This document shows, piece by piece, positions 55,892 through 64,000 of a stretch of DNA of 64,000 nt. The notes below the pieces were generated by a model. The model made no database searches and was not told the origin of the DNA. It saw nothing but the letters and a program-made list of their open reading frames with translations. The DNA is from Mesorhizobium sp. WSM2240. Lineage in GTDB: Bacteria; Pseudomonadota; Alphaproteobacteria; Rhizobiales; Rhizobiaceae. The DNA lies in the NCBI RefSeq assembly GCF_040438645.1, contig NZ_CP159253.1, positions 2,046,001 to 2,110,000 of the forward strand, written 5' to 3'. Numbering within the stretch: the first letter of the stretch is position 1; the number at the start of each line of letters is the position of its first letter. The translations under genes and the position numbers were made by a program.

Positions 55892-57757
55892 TCAGGCAGT
55901 CTTCTCTTCCATCAGCGTCTTGCCGCGCGGAACGCGGATTTCATCGATGAAGTCCTGCATCTCGCGCGATGGCGCCTTGGTCAGCAGACTGACGACGATC
56001 ATGACGGCGAAGCCGAGCGGCAGGCCGAACGCGGCGGACGAGATGTTCTTCACACCCCACCACAGCTCCATGTTCGGCGTCGACTTGTCGAAGTCGGCGC
56101 CGTACTGCGTCATCACGAGGTAGAACAGCGTGATGCCGAAGCCCGCGATCATGCCGGCGACCGCGCCCGCTGATGTGGCGCGCTTCCACCAGACACCGAG
56201 TACCAGCGCCGGGAAGAGGCCGCCCGCGGCCAATGAGAACGCCCACGAAACCATCGACAGGATGTCGGAAGGCTTGGTCGACGCGGTGTAGGCCGCCAGA
56301 ACCGCCACGATGACGAGCAGGACGCGCGACACGACCAGACGGCGGGCGGTCGGAGCGTTCGGATCGATCATCTTGTAGTAGATGTCGTGGCTGAGCGCGT
56401 TGGCGATGGCAAGCAGCAGACCATCGGCCGTCGACAGCGCAGCTGCGAGACCGCCGGCCGCGACGAGGCCGGAGATGACATACGGCATGCCTGCCATTTC
56501 AGGGGTGGCCAGCACGATCATGTCGGCGTTCAGGTTGATATCCTTGAACGCGAGCGCGCCGGTGACGCCTTGCTCGGCGCAAGCCGCGGCAATCGCGGCG
56601 GCATCGAGCGCCGCCTTGCCGCAGATCTGCACCAGCGAGTTGTCGGCCGCCGCCCAGCGCATCATCCATCCGGCTTTTTCGGCAATGTTGTCGGGCGTGA
56701 GGCCGGAAGCCACCAGGTCGAGCATGGTCCACTTCGCGAAGGCGGCGTAGGCCGGCGCCGTGAAGTAGAGGATGAAGATGAAGAGCAGAGACCAAGCGAC
56801 CGAGAGGCGCGCTTCACGGACGGACGGCGTCGTGAAGTAGCGCATCAGAATGTGCGGCAGCGAGGCGGTGCCGACCATGAGGCAGAAGATCAGCAGGAAG
56901 TAGTTCTTCGCGTCATAACCGCCATGTGCGAAGGGGGTTGCGTGCCCCGGCACGATGTTCTGCGCGGCTTCAAGTGCTGCGATGCCCTGCAGCGCCTGTC
57001 CCTGCATGAGTTGGGGGATCGGAACGCCGGTCTTGGCCGTCGACATCCAGATGGCGGGAATGAGGTAAGCGATGATCAGCACGATGTACTGAGCGACCTG
57101 TGTCCAGGTGACCGCGCGCATGCCGCCGAGCATCGAGCAGACCAGGATGCCGGCGAGGCCGACATAGACCGCGATGTTGAAATCGAGGCCGAGGAAGCGT
57201 GCGGAGATGATGCCCGTCGCGAAGATCTGCGCCACCACATAGGTAAAGGAGCAGGAGAACAGAACGACGATGCCGATGAATCGGGCCAGGTTGCCGCCAT
57301 AGCGGGCCGACAGGAAGTCAGGCACCGTATAGGCGCCGAACTTGCGCAGATAAGGTGCGACGAGCACTGCCACGAGAACATACCCCCCGGTCCACCCAAG
57401 GACGAAGGCGAGACCGTCGTAACCGAGCAAGTACAGCGAGCCCGCCATGCCGACGAACGACGCGCCGGACATCCAGTCGGCTCCTGTGGCCATTCCGTTA
57501 TAGAGGGCAGGAACCCTGCGCCCGGCGACATAGTATTCGCCGACCTGCATCGTGCGGCTCATGATGCCGATCACCGCGTAGATGATGATGGTGAAGCCCA
57601 TGAACAGATAGCCGATTACGCGATTCGGCACGCCGATCCCGCTGAGGATCGCCATAAGCACAATGAAGGCGATGAAACCGCCAGTATAGATCATGTAGAT
57701 GCGGCCAAGGCTGGACGTGAAGTCCGAGCCGGAACCGCTTGCTGTGGTGTTGGCCAT
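55892..57757 (-). CDS. Sodium:solute symporter, ActP-like (large subunit)
   Basis: 621 residues, 13-14 membrane helices with a hydrophilic insert at about 370-440 (residues ALDAAAIAAACAEQG). The SSS family start LGRIYMIYTGGFIAFIVLM and the conserved GVTGGxxxxS-like GMATGADWMSGASFVGMAGS region are present, as is AAALSTADGLLLAIANALSH for sodium binding. The ActP/VC_2705-type symporters with a DUF4212 partner take up acetate or other short carboxylates; the substrate here is inferred. It is followed upstream by that partner gene with 17 bp between them. Confidence 0.9.
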   Translation of the reverse strand: MANTTASGSGSDFTSSLGRIYMIYTGGFIAFIVLMAILSGIGVPNRVIGYLFMGFTIIIYAVIGIMSRTMQVGEYYVAGRRVPALYNGMATGADWMSGASFVGMAGSLYLLGYDGLAFVLGWTGGYVLVAVLVAPYLRKFGAYTVPDFLSARYGGNLARFIGIVVLFSCSFTYVVAQIFATGIISARFLGLDFNIAVYVGLAGILVCSMLGGMRAVTWTQVAQYIVLIIAYLIPAIWMSTAKTGVPIPQLMQGQALQGIAALEAAQNIVPGHATPFAHGGYDAKNYFLLIFCLMVGTASLPHILMRYFTTPSVREARLSVAWSLLFIFILYFTAPAYAAFAKWTMLDLVASGLTPDNIAEKAGWMMRWAAADNSLVQICGKAALDAAAIAAACAEQGVTGALAFKDINLNADMIVLATPEMAGMPYVISGLVAAGGLAAALSTADGLLLAIANALSHDIYYKMIDPNAPTARRLVVSRVLLVIVAVLAAYTASTKPSDILSMVSWAFSLAAGGLFPALVLGVWWKRATSAGAVAGMIAGFGITLFYLVMTQYGADFDKSTPNMELWWGVKNISSAAFGLPLGFAVMIVVSLLTKAPSREMQDFIDEIRVPRGKTLMEEKTA

Positions 57758-57774
57758 TGATCAAATCCCCCCGA

Positions 57775-58029
57775 TCAGTCTTCGGCTACGCCATGCTCTT
57801 CGTCGATCGCGTTCTGTTTGCGGGCAAACACGAACAGCATGATGACGAAGGCAATAAGCGATCCCTGCGCGGCCATGTAGTAGCCAAGCGGAAAGCCCAG
57901 AATGACGATACTGTTGAGCGGAACCACAAACATGTGGACGACGTATCCGAAGAAGAACCAGAGGGCCAACATGACGTACATGAGGCTCCTGGTTTTGTTC
58001 CAGTAACTTACGCGGTCTGGCGTCGCCAT
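57775..58029 (-). CDS. DUF4212 small subunit of the sodium:solute symporter
   Basis: 84 residues from ATG 58029, after GGGAGGGAAG; a longer frame to 58200 is not conserved. Two membrane segments (about 16-36 and 46-69). SYWNKTRSLMYVMLALWFFF and the C-terminal KQNAIDEEHGVAED fit the DUF4212 family, which is encoded directly before ActP-like symporters and is thought to be needed with them. The gene order and 17-bp spacing support one operon. Confidence 0.88.
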   Translation of the reverse strand: MATPDRVSYWNKTRSLMYVMLALWFFFGYVVHMFVVPLNSIVILGFPLGYYMAAQGSLIAFVIMLFVFARKQNAIDEEHGVAED

Positions 58030-58293
58030 CGCGTCTTCCCTCCTCCAATTCGGCCCGGCAATCCTCCTCGACTCACGGACCTGGTTGCCCTGTCGTTCCA
58101 AACCTTGCGAAGGTGGAGCGACACATCGGAGGACGGCGTGCGGCGCGCGCGCGAATCCGATGTTGGCCGAACGTAACACCGCTTGCCGCCTGCTGTTCAT
58201 AGGACTTTAGAATCAGTCGCGGCGCCTTCGACGGTCATTGGTGCCCGGCCGAAATAGGACTAAGCTTGGGTCTGGAAATGCGTGGGGGTGGCC

Positions 58294-58920
58294 GTGGGTT
58301 TGTTTGACAAGGTTGTGGCAGGTTTGTTCGGCAAGTCCGAAACAATAGCGGACCGCCAGGCGTTGGCCGATTTCATGGATTCGCGGGCTGCGTTCCTCTG
58401 CCAGAAATGCGTGGTGGAGTTCTGCCGGGTGCGGGCGGGCGTTTATTGGCAGAAGCTGTTCAGCGAAGCTGAATTCCAGGAAAAGCTGCGCCAGTCGCGC
58501 TGGCAAAGCTATCCTCCGGCCTTCGCCATGGTCGCCGAAATGGTGGAAGGTGCAACCAGGCAGTTTGCTGGACAAAGGCAAAGGCAGTTGCCGGCGGCGC
58601 TGGAGGCGGTGACGGCTGAGGTGTTCCAGCGCTACCCGGTACCCGACGGCGCGCCGGCAGATTTCTGGGATGAGGCGCTGGTGCTTGTCCGGGAGCGGCT
58701 CCAGGCGACGCAGGCCGGACCGCCTCGGCCGGTGAAGGACATGACCAGCCCCACGGCGCGGATGATCTTCGAGGCGCTGCCGTTGCACAAGGAAATCGTC
58801 ACCCACGATTTCGACTACATCCGCAACAATCTGCGCATGAACCTCCTGCGCTTCCACGAGGATTTCGTGGCGGCGGCGCGGTTCGAGACGCTGGTTCCCT
58901 CGCTGCTGGGCGAGGAGTAG
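58294..58920 (+). CDS. Conserved hypothetical protein
   Basis: 208 residues from a GTG at 58294 (MGLFDKVVAGLFGKSE); another GTG at 58282 is in frame. Two-part helical protein with an LCQKCVVEFCRVRAG motif early, i.e. CxxC plus a third Cys, that could bind a metal or form a disulfide. The C-terminal DFDYIRNNLRMNLLRFHEDF resembles other rhizobial unknowns. No signal peptide. Divergent from the symporter operon and convergent with glnA across a bidirectional terminator. Function unknown. Confidence 0.65.
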   Translation: MGLFDKVVAGLFGKSETIADRQALADFMDSRAAFLCQKCVVEFCRVRAGVYWQKLFSEAEFQEKLRQSRWQSYPPAFAMVAEMVEGATRQFAGQRQRQLPAALEAVTAEVFQRYPVPDGAPADFWDEALVLVRERLQATQAGPPRPVKDMTSPTARMIFEALPLHKEIVTHDFDYIRNNLRMNLLRFHEDFVAAARFETLVPSLLGEE

Positions 58921-58947
58921 CCAAAACACAAATCGCGTAGCCAAACA

Positions 58948-58975
58948 AAAACCCCGGCCTCGCGGCCGGGGTTTT
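58948..58975. terminator. Bidirectional terminator between a conserved gene and glnA
   Basis: A 12-bp stem AAAACCCCGGCC (58948-58959) with GGCCGGGGTTTT (58964-58975), loop TCGC. The A-run at one base and T-run at the other allow termination on both strands for the convergent genes. Confidence 0.93.
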
Positions 58976-58994
58976 GCATCGCTGATCCGAAGGA

Positions 58995-60404
58995 TCAGAC
59001 CGAATAGTACATGTCGTATTCGACCGGATGCGGGGTCATTTCGAAGCGCATCACCTCGGCCATCTTGAGTTCGATATAGCTGTCGATCTGGTCGTCGTCG
59101 AAGACGCCGCCGGCCTTGAGGAACCCGCGATCCTTGTCGAGGCTCTGCAGCGCTTCGCGCAGCGAACCGCAGACGGTCGGGATCTTCTTGAGTTCCTTCG
59201 GCGGCAGGTCGTAAAGATCCTTGTCCATCGGCTGACCGGGGTGGATCTTGTTCTTGATGCCGTCGAGGCCGGCCATCAGCATGGCGGCGAAGGCGAGGTA
59301 CGGGTTCGCGCCCGGATCGGGGAAGCGGACCTCGACGCGCTTCGACTTCGGCGACGAGCCGAACGGAATGCGGCAGGAAGCCGAGCGGTTGCGCGCCGAA
59401 TAGGCGAGCAGCACGGGTGCTTCGTAGCCCGGCACCAGACGCTTGTAGGAGTTGGTCAGCGGATTGGTGAAGGCGTTGATCGCCTTGGCGTGCTTGATGA
59501 TGCCGCCGATGTAGTAAAGGCAGGTCTCCGAAAGGCCGGCATATTCATTGCCGGCGAAGGTCGGCTTGCCTTCCTTCCAGATCGACTGATGGACATGCAT
59601 GCCCGAACCGTTGTCGCCGAAGACCGGTTTCGGCATGAAGGTCGCCGTCTTGCCGTAGGCGTTGGCGACCTGGTGCACGACATACTTGTAGATCAGCATC
59701 TTGTCGGCGTTGCGGACCAAAGTGTCGAACTTGATGCCGAGCTCGTGCTGGGCGGCCGCCACTTCGTGGTGGTGCTTCTCGACGCGGACGCCCATTTCGG
59801 TCAGCACGGTCAGCATTTCCGAGCGCATGTCCTGGGCCGAATCGATTGGCGGAACCGGGAAGTAGCCGCCCTTGATGCGCGGGCGGTGGCCGAGATTGCC
59901 TGTCTCGTAGTCGGTGTCGTCATTGGACGGCAGCTCGGTCGAATCAAGCTTGAAGCCGGTGTTGTAGGGATCGGCCTTGTACTTCACGTCGTCGAATACG
60001 AAGAACTCGGCTTCCGGGCCGACATAGATGGTGTCGCCGATGCCTTCGGCCTTCATATAGGCTTCGGCTTTCTTGGCGGTGCCGCGCGGGTCGCGGTTGT
60101 AGGCTTCGCCCGAAACCGGATCGAGGATGTCGCACAGGATAACCATGGTCGACTGGGCGAAGAACGGATCCATATGGGCCGTTTCGGCGTCGGGCATCAG
60201 AACCATGTCGGATTCGTTGATGGCCTTCCAGCCGGCGATGGACGAGCCGTCGAACATGACGCCGTCGGCGAACATGTCTTCCTCGACCTCGACGACATCC
60301 ATGGTCACGTGCTGCAGCTTGCCCTTCGGATCGGTAAAGCGCAGATCGACGAATTTTACGTCATTGTCCTTGATCTGCTTCAAAATGTCTGAGGCTGTCG
60401 TCAT
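58995..60404 (-). CDS. glnA: Glutamine synthetase type I
   Basis: 469 residues from ATG 60404 ([15 protein letters not shown]). Makes glutamine from glutamate, ammonia and [20 protein letters not shown] (beta-grasp), MHVHQSIW and [11 protein letters not shown] (active site) are present. The adenylylation site Tyr398 in [10 protein letters not shown] is intact, so GlnE control is expected. It lies 52 bp after glnB, the usual glnBA order, under the sigma-54-type promoter upstream of glnB. Confidence 0.98.
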   Translation of the reverse strand: MTTASDILKQIKDNDVKFVDLRFTDPKGKLQHVTMDVVEVEEDMFADGVMFDGSSIAGWKAINESDMVLMPDAETAHMDPFFAQSTMVILCDILDPVSGEAYNRDPRGTAKKAEAYMKAEGIGDTIYVGPEAEFFVFDDVKYKADPYNTGFKLDSTELPSNDDTDYETGNLGHRPRIKGGYFPVPPIDSAQDMRSEMLTVLTEMGVRVEKHHHEVAAAQHELGIKFDTLVRNADKMLIYKYVVHQVANAYGKTATFMPKPVFGDNGSGMHVHQSIWKEGKPTFAGNEYAGLSETCLYYIGGIIKHAKAINAFTNPLTNSYKRLVPGYEAPVLLAYSARNRSASCRIPFGSSPKSKRVEVRFPDPGANPYLAFAAMLMAGLDGIKNKIHPGQPMDKDLYDLPPKELKKIPTVCGSLREALQSLDKDRGFLKAGGVFDDDQIDSYIELKMAEVMRFEMTPHPVEYDMYYSV

Positions 60405-60456
60405 GTCATGTTTCCTGTGTGATGACGTTGAAACGAAAATGGATGAGGTGGTGCAA

Positions 60457-60813
<357 letters not shown>

Positions 60814-60855
60814 CTAGGGCAAAATACGGGCTGTCGGCCCCGCTTGCGTCTCTAA

Positions 60856-60872
60856 AAGCACGATCCATGCCA
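60856..60872 (-). promoter_or_regulatory. Sigma-54 (RpoN) promoter of glnBA
   Basis: Read on the minus strand: TGGCATGGATCGTGCTT. It has GG and GC at the required 12-base spacing and matches TGGCACGN4TTGCTT at nearly all positions. Transcription would start about 50 bases before the glnB ATG. Confidence 0.8.
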
Positions 60873-60942
60873 ATCCGGCGACGCTGCAACGAATGAGCGC
60901 CAGATCGAGCCGAAGCGCAAAAATTTGCTTGCGGGGCGTCAT

Positions 60943-60959
60943 TGCCCCGGTTCCGTGCA
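60943..60959 (-). promoter_or_regulatory. NtrC-like activator site upstream of glnB
   Basis: Read on the minus strand: TGCACGGAACCGGGGCA, a near-palindrome that matches the NtrC pattern TGCAC-N7-GTGCA with one change in the second half. It sits about 75 bases upstream of the RpoN box, a usual distance. Confidence 0.55.
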
Positions 60960-61118
60960 AGTTGATGGCGGGCGACGCCGGTGATGAATTTTTCGGCAGG
61001 TCAAAGATTGGGCAGCCAGCCTAAAAAATAGGCACCGTGATCGCCTGACGCGACGCACGGCGGCGCGCCTATTCAGGCGCTGCTTCTCATGTGCTACCCG
61101 TTGCGGCAGGTGGAGCGC

Positions 61119-62651
61119 ATGTCGGCAATGTCGAACGAAATCCTGACGCCGCGTGAAATGGCCGAGGCGGACCGGCTGGCGATTGCCGCCGGCCCGTTCA
61201 GCGGCATCCAGCTCATGCGCAATGCTGGAGCGGCGGTTGCGGCGGAAGTGCTGCGGCGCTCGCCGGCGGCGATCCGTGTGCATGTGCTGTGCGGGCCCGG
61301 AAACAATGGCGGCGACGGCTACGTCGTGGCCAGACTTCTCGCCGACACAGGAGTTCGCGTTTCGGTCTGGGCCGAGGGTCGGCCAAAAGCCGGCAGCGAT
61401 GCGGTGCAGGCGGCGACCGAATGCCCAATCGAAGCGCAGCCGATTTCCGGCTTCAGGCCCGAAAGCGGCGATGTAGTCGTCGATGCGCTTTACGGAGCAG
61501 GTCTTTCCAAGCCGCTCTCGCCGAATGTGGTTGCGGCGATCCACAAATGCCGAGAGGCCGGAATCCCGGTCGTTGCGGTCGATCTTCCGTCGGGCATTTC
61601 CGGCGAAACCGGTCACCCGGTTGGGAACGAAGCTTTCGGAGCCGATGTCACCGTCACCTTCGCTCGCAAAAAGCCCGGCCATCTGCTGTTGCCGGGACGG
61701 CAGGCTTGCGGAAACATTATCGTCGCGGACATAGGCATCGGTGCTGACATTGTCGGTGCGGTCGGTCCGAAATGCTTCGAGAACGGTCCGGCTCTGTGGT
61801 GCGGCGCTTATCCGATGCCGGCGGCGGACACGCATAAATACCGGCGCGGCCATGTCGGCGTCTTTTCGGGCGGGCCATCCTCGACAGGCGCCGCGCGGCT
61901 TTCCGCATTTGCCGCGGCGCGGGCAGGGGCGGGGGCAGTTACCGTTCTTTCCCCCGGAAGCGCGCTGGCGACCAATGCAGCCCATCTGACCTCGATCATG
62001 CTGAGGCGGATCGATGACATCGATGGTGCACGTGCCTTCATCTCCGATCGCAAGCCGTCCGCGCTCGTGCTGGGGCCAGGCTTCGGTGTAGGCGAGCCGT
62101 TGCGGGAACTCGCTTTGGCGATCCTCGAGACCGCAGGTGTGGAGGCCTCGCTCGTGCTCGATGCCGACGGCATTACCTCCTTTCACGATGCCCCGGCCTC
62201 GCTCTTCATCACGGCGGGAGCCAAGGACGCAGCGGCGCTGGTGCTGACGCCGCACGAGGGCGAATTCGGCCGTCTCTTTTCGGATATCGCCAGGGATACC
62301 GAACTCTCCAAGCTCGAAAAGGCCCGCAAAGCGGCGGCGCGCTCGCATGGCGTCGTCATCTACAAAGGCCCGGATACGGTGATCGCATCGCCGGACGGGC
62401 GGGCGGCAATCAATACGAACGGCACACCCTTGCTGGCGACCGCCGGCTCCGGCGACGTGCTCTCGGGTATCGTTGCGGCGCTGCTCGCGCAGGGTATGCC
62501 GGTCTTCGAGGCCGCCTGCGCTGCCGTCTGGATGCATGCCGAGGCAGCTCGGCGCTTTGGGCCGGGGCTGATTGCCGAGGATCTGCCGCTCGCGCTTCTT
62601 CCCGTGCTCCGCGATCTGCTGGCCGAGGTTGCGGGCGGTTCAGGAGGATAG
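61119..62651 (+). CDS. nnr: Bifunctional NAD(P)HX epimerase/dehydratase
   Basis: 510 residues from ATG 61119, with GGTGGAG ahead; starts at 61089 and 61128 are also open. The N-terminal YjeF epimerase domain (about 1-205) has VLCGPGNNGGDGYVVARLLAD and DLPSGISGETG. The C-terminal ADP/ATP-dependent dehydratase, a ribokinase-like fold, has KYRRGHVGVFSGGPSSTGAA and the catalytic GSGDVLSGI. Nnr repairs hydrated NADH and NADPH. It runs opposite to glnB; a secreted-protein gene follows after 2 bases. Confidence 0.93.
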   Translation: MSAMSNEILTPREMAEADRLAIAAGPFSGIQLMRNAGAAVAAEVLRRSPAAIRVHVLCGPGNNGGDGYVVARLLADTGVRVSVWAEGRPKAGSDAVQAATECPIEAQPISGFRPESGDVVVDALYGAGLSKPLSPNVVAAIHKCREAGIPVVAVDLPSGISGETGHPVGNEAFGADVTVTFARKKPGHLLLPGRQACGNIIVADIGIGADIVGAVGPKCFENGPALWCGAYPMPAADTHKYRRGHVGVFSGGPSSTGAARLSAFAAARAGAGAVTVLSPGSALATNAAHLTSIMLRRIDDIDGARAFISDRKPSALVLGPGFGVGEPLRELALAILETAGVEASLVLDADGITSFHDAPASLFITAGAKDAAALVLTPHEGEFGRLFSDIARDTELSKLEKARKAAARSHGVVIYKGPDTVIASPDGRAAINTNGTPLLATAGSGDVLSGIVAALLAQGMPVFEAACAAVWMHAEAARRFGPGLIAEDLPLALLPVLRDLLAEVAGGSGG

Positions 62652-62653
62652 GC

Positions 62654-64000
62654 ATGATCGCGTGGTTGAGGCGGTTTCTCGTGCTCGTCGCGGTTCTTGC
62701 GACGACCGCGGCCCGCGCCGAGGGTCCGGTCCTCATCGTCGAAGATGCCGGCATCCTCGCTACGCTCGAGCAGCGTGGCTACGACTTTGCCGGCCTGTTC
62801 GGCGCCGAGCGTGATGGCGATCTCGAAATGCTCTACCGCGACGCGCCAGCCTATCGGACCATCGTCGACATGATCGGCGCTGATGTCGCGGCGCTGCGGG
62901 ACGAGATGAAGGCGGGCGGACGAACGCTCTACGAAGTCACAGACGGCAATGTCGGCCGGATCATGGACATGCGCTGGCTGAAGACGAACGCCGCGCGCTT
63001 CCGGCTGGTCGGCATCGTCAACCGCCTCGACCGCCGCGATTTCTCGGCGCTGCGCGGCAGGGCCGATTGCGGCGAGATCCGGTTCGTCTATCGGTTGGCC
63101 TACAGTTTTCGCAAAAACGGCCGGGGCAAGCGGCTTTCCTCGCGCATGCCGTTCAATTTCAATGCGGTGCATTCGGTGCTGCCGGACGCCGACGGCGGCT
63201 GCACCGGCGTTGCGCTGCGCTGGACGCCCGGGATCGACGAGACGGCCGACGCCGGCTGGCTGGCCGGCGGGCCGCTCGATCGGTCGGAGCTCGTCTTTCG
63301 CCAGCTCGAACTCAATGCGCAGGTGGTGCGCTTTCCGTCCGGCCAGGAGACCGAGTTCGGCGGGCAGGCGGCCTATCTGATGCGGATCTTCGGCATGGAC
63401 GGCGAGATCGTAACCGAGTTGCCGCTGGAAAACACGCCGGACGCTGAAAGGCTTGCATCCGACGCGGCGCTGAAGGCGAAACTCGCCGGCTATGTCACTG
63501 AAAACGCAGCGGCGATCGATGCGGGCGTCTATCGCATCCCGGACGAGTTCCTGGCCCGCAAGTCGGTTTCCTATTCGACCTTTGGCAGCATACGCCAGGC
63601 CAACCATCCCTTCGCGCCGCTGTTTCAACCGGAAAAGTTTTCGGGACTCGACTTCTCCGGCAAGCGGCTGCTGCGCTCTCCCGAGGCGTTGATCGAGCGG
63701 CTGGACAATGGCTCGTGCCAGGGCTGCCACCAGGCGGGCTCGACCGCCGGATTTCATTTCATCGGGCTCGACGATAAATCGACCTCGCCGCTGAACCGCC
63801 TGCAGGTCGGCATTTCGCCGCATCTCCATGCCGAGCTTGCGCGGCGCGCGGCTTATATCGACGCGGTGGCTGAGGATCGCGAGCCCGAGCGCTTCCGGCC
63901 GCTATCTTCCGCACCGCCGGCGAAATGGACGGAACACGGCCTGGACTATGCCAAGGCGGGAGTGGCCATGCCGTGCATGATGCCTGAGGATGCGAGGCAT
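62654..64000 (+). CDS. Secreted protein with a CxxCH heme-binding motif, 3' end outside the window
   Basis: The frame is open from ATG 62654 to the window end (449 codons, no stop), so the protein is longer. GGAGGATAGGC supports the ATG, 2 bases after the nnr stop. A signal peptide is visible (MIAWLRRFLVLVAVLATTAA, cleavage near ARA-E). The body is a mixed alpha/beta sequence with MRWLKTNAARFRLVGIVNRL and FRKNGRGKRLSSRMPFNF. Near residue 352 it has NGSCQGCHQAGSTAGFHF, a CxxCH typical of covalently bound c-type heme, and the stretch GSTAGFHFIG after it may supply the second ligand side. I do not recognise the family. Location: periplasm, probably exported by Sec. Confidence 0.72.
   Translation, partial: MIAWLRRFLVLVAVLATTAARAEGPVLIVEDAGILATLEQRGYDFAGLFGAERDGDLEMLYRDAPAYRTIVDMIGADVAALRDEMKAGGRTLYEVTDGNVGRIMDMRWLKTNAARFRLVGIVNRLDRRDFSALRGRADCGEIRFVYRLAYSFRKNGRGKRLSSRMPFNFNAVHSVLPDADGGCTGVALRWTPGIDETADAGWLAGGPLDRSELVFRQLELNAQVVRFPSGQETEFGGQAAYLMRIFGMDGEIVTELPLENTPDAERLASDAALKAKLAGYVTENAAAIDAGVYRIPDEFLARKSVSYSTFGSIRQANHPFAPLFQPEKFSGLDFSGKRLLRSPEALIERLDNGSCQGCHQAGSTAGFHFIGLDDKSTSPLNRLQVGISPHLHAELARRAAYIDAVAEDREPERFRPLSSAPPAKWTEHGLDYAKAGVAMPCMMPEDARH

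Noticed and set aside
62360..63829. 489-codon minus-strand frame across the end of nnr and the heme-motif gene
   Set aside because: The plus-strand frame has a signal peptide, a ribosome-binding site and a CxxCH motif; the minus frame has low-complexity Arg/Ala composition typical of shadows.

Overview
The window looks like the chromosome of an alphaproteobacterium of the order Hyphomicrobiales, most like Mesorhizobium or another Phyllobacteriaceae member. The reasons are the high-GC codon use, the order tRNA-Tyr, tRNA-Gly, tuf, tRNA-Trp, secE-nusG-rplKAJL-rpoBC-rpsLG-fusA-tuf-rpsJ, the short 195-residue adenylate kinase, ATP12 and DUF1236 proteins, and a sigma-54-type glnBA promoter. Genus is inferred from gene content only; no database was searched.

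Region 1 (1-7340): the tail of an L,D-transpeptidase-like gene, pyrG, a peroxiredoxin-like gene transcribed behind a 1090-residue zinc-ribbon/cyclase/ATPase/TPR regulator, rlmB, then tRNA-Tyr and tRNA-Gly. Region 2 (7340-13500): a VOC protein, the first tuf copy carrying a scar of rpsJ at its 3' end, and four genes for glycan synthesis that separate tuf from tRNA-Trp/secE. Region 3 (13560-26100): tRNA-Trp, secE, nusG, rplK, rplA, rplJ, rplL, rpoB and rpoC, with hairpin-rich leaders and a strong terminator. Region 4 (26600-46290): the fused str-S10-spc-alpha ribosomal cluster from rpsL to rplQ, with a second tuf. Two things interrupt it. A 197-codon orphan gene sits between adk and rpsM, followed by a promoter and a terminator-like leader, and a purine/pyrimidine-asymmetric inverted repeat lies between rpsM and rpsK.

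Region 5 (46370-55150): GST-like protein, DegP/HtrA protease, rarA, a PilZ-like protein, a DUF1236 protein, a two-subunit CrcB fluoride-channel operon with a DUF190 protein, an RluA-family pseudouridine synthase, an EamA transporter and ATP12. Region 6 (55150-64000): two small membrane proteins, a sodium:solute symporter with its DUF4212 partner, a conserved unknown, glnA and glnB with a sigma-54 promoter and an NtrC-like site, the NAD(P)HX repair enzyme nnr, and a secreted protein with a CxxCH heme motif that runs off the window.

Most of the window is core translation and transcription machinery and is ordinary. The parts that depart from it are the tuf/rpsJ duplication scar, the glycosyltransferase cassette with a duplicated start site, the adk-rpsM insertion with its possible attenuator, the rpsM-rpsK inverted repeat, and the open-ended heme-motif protein. 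I did not find a clearly new defence, mobile or catalytic system. There are no CRISPR arrays, rRNA genes or insertion sequences that I can see.
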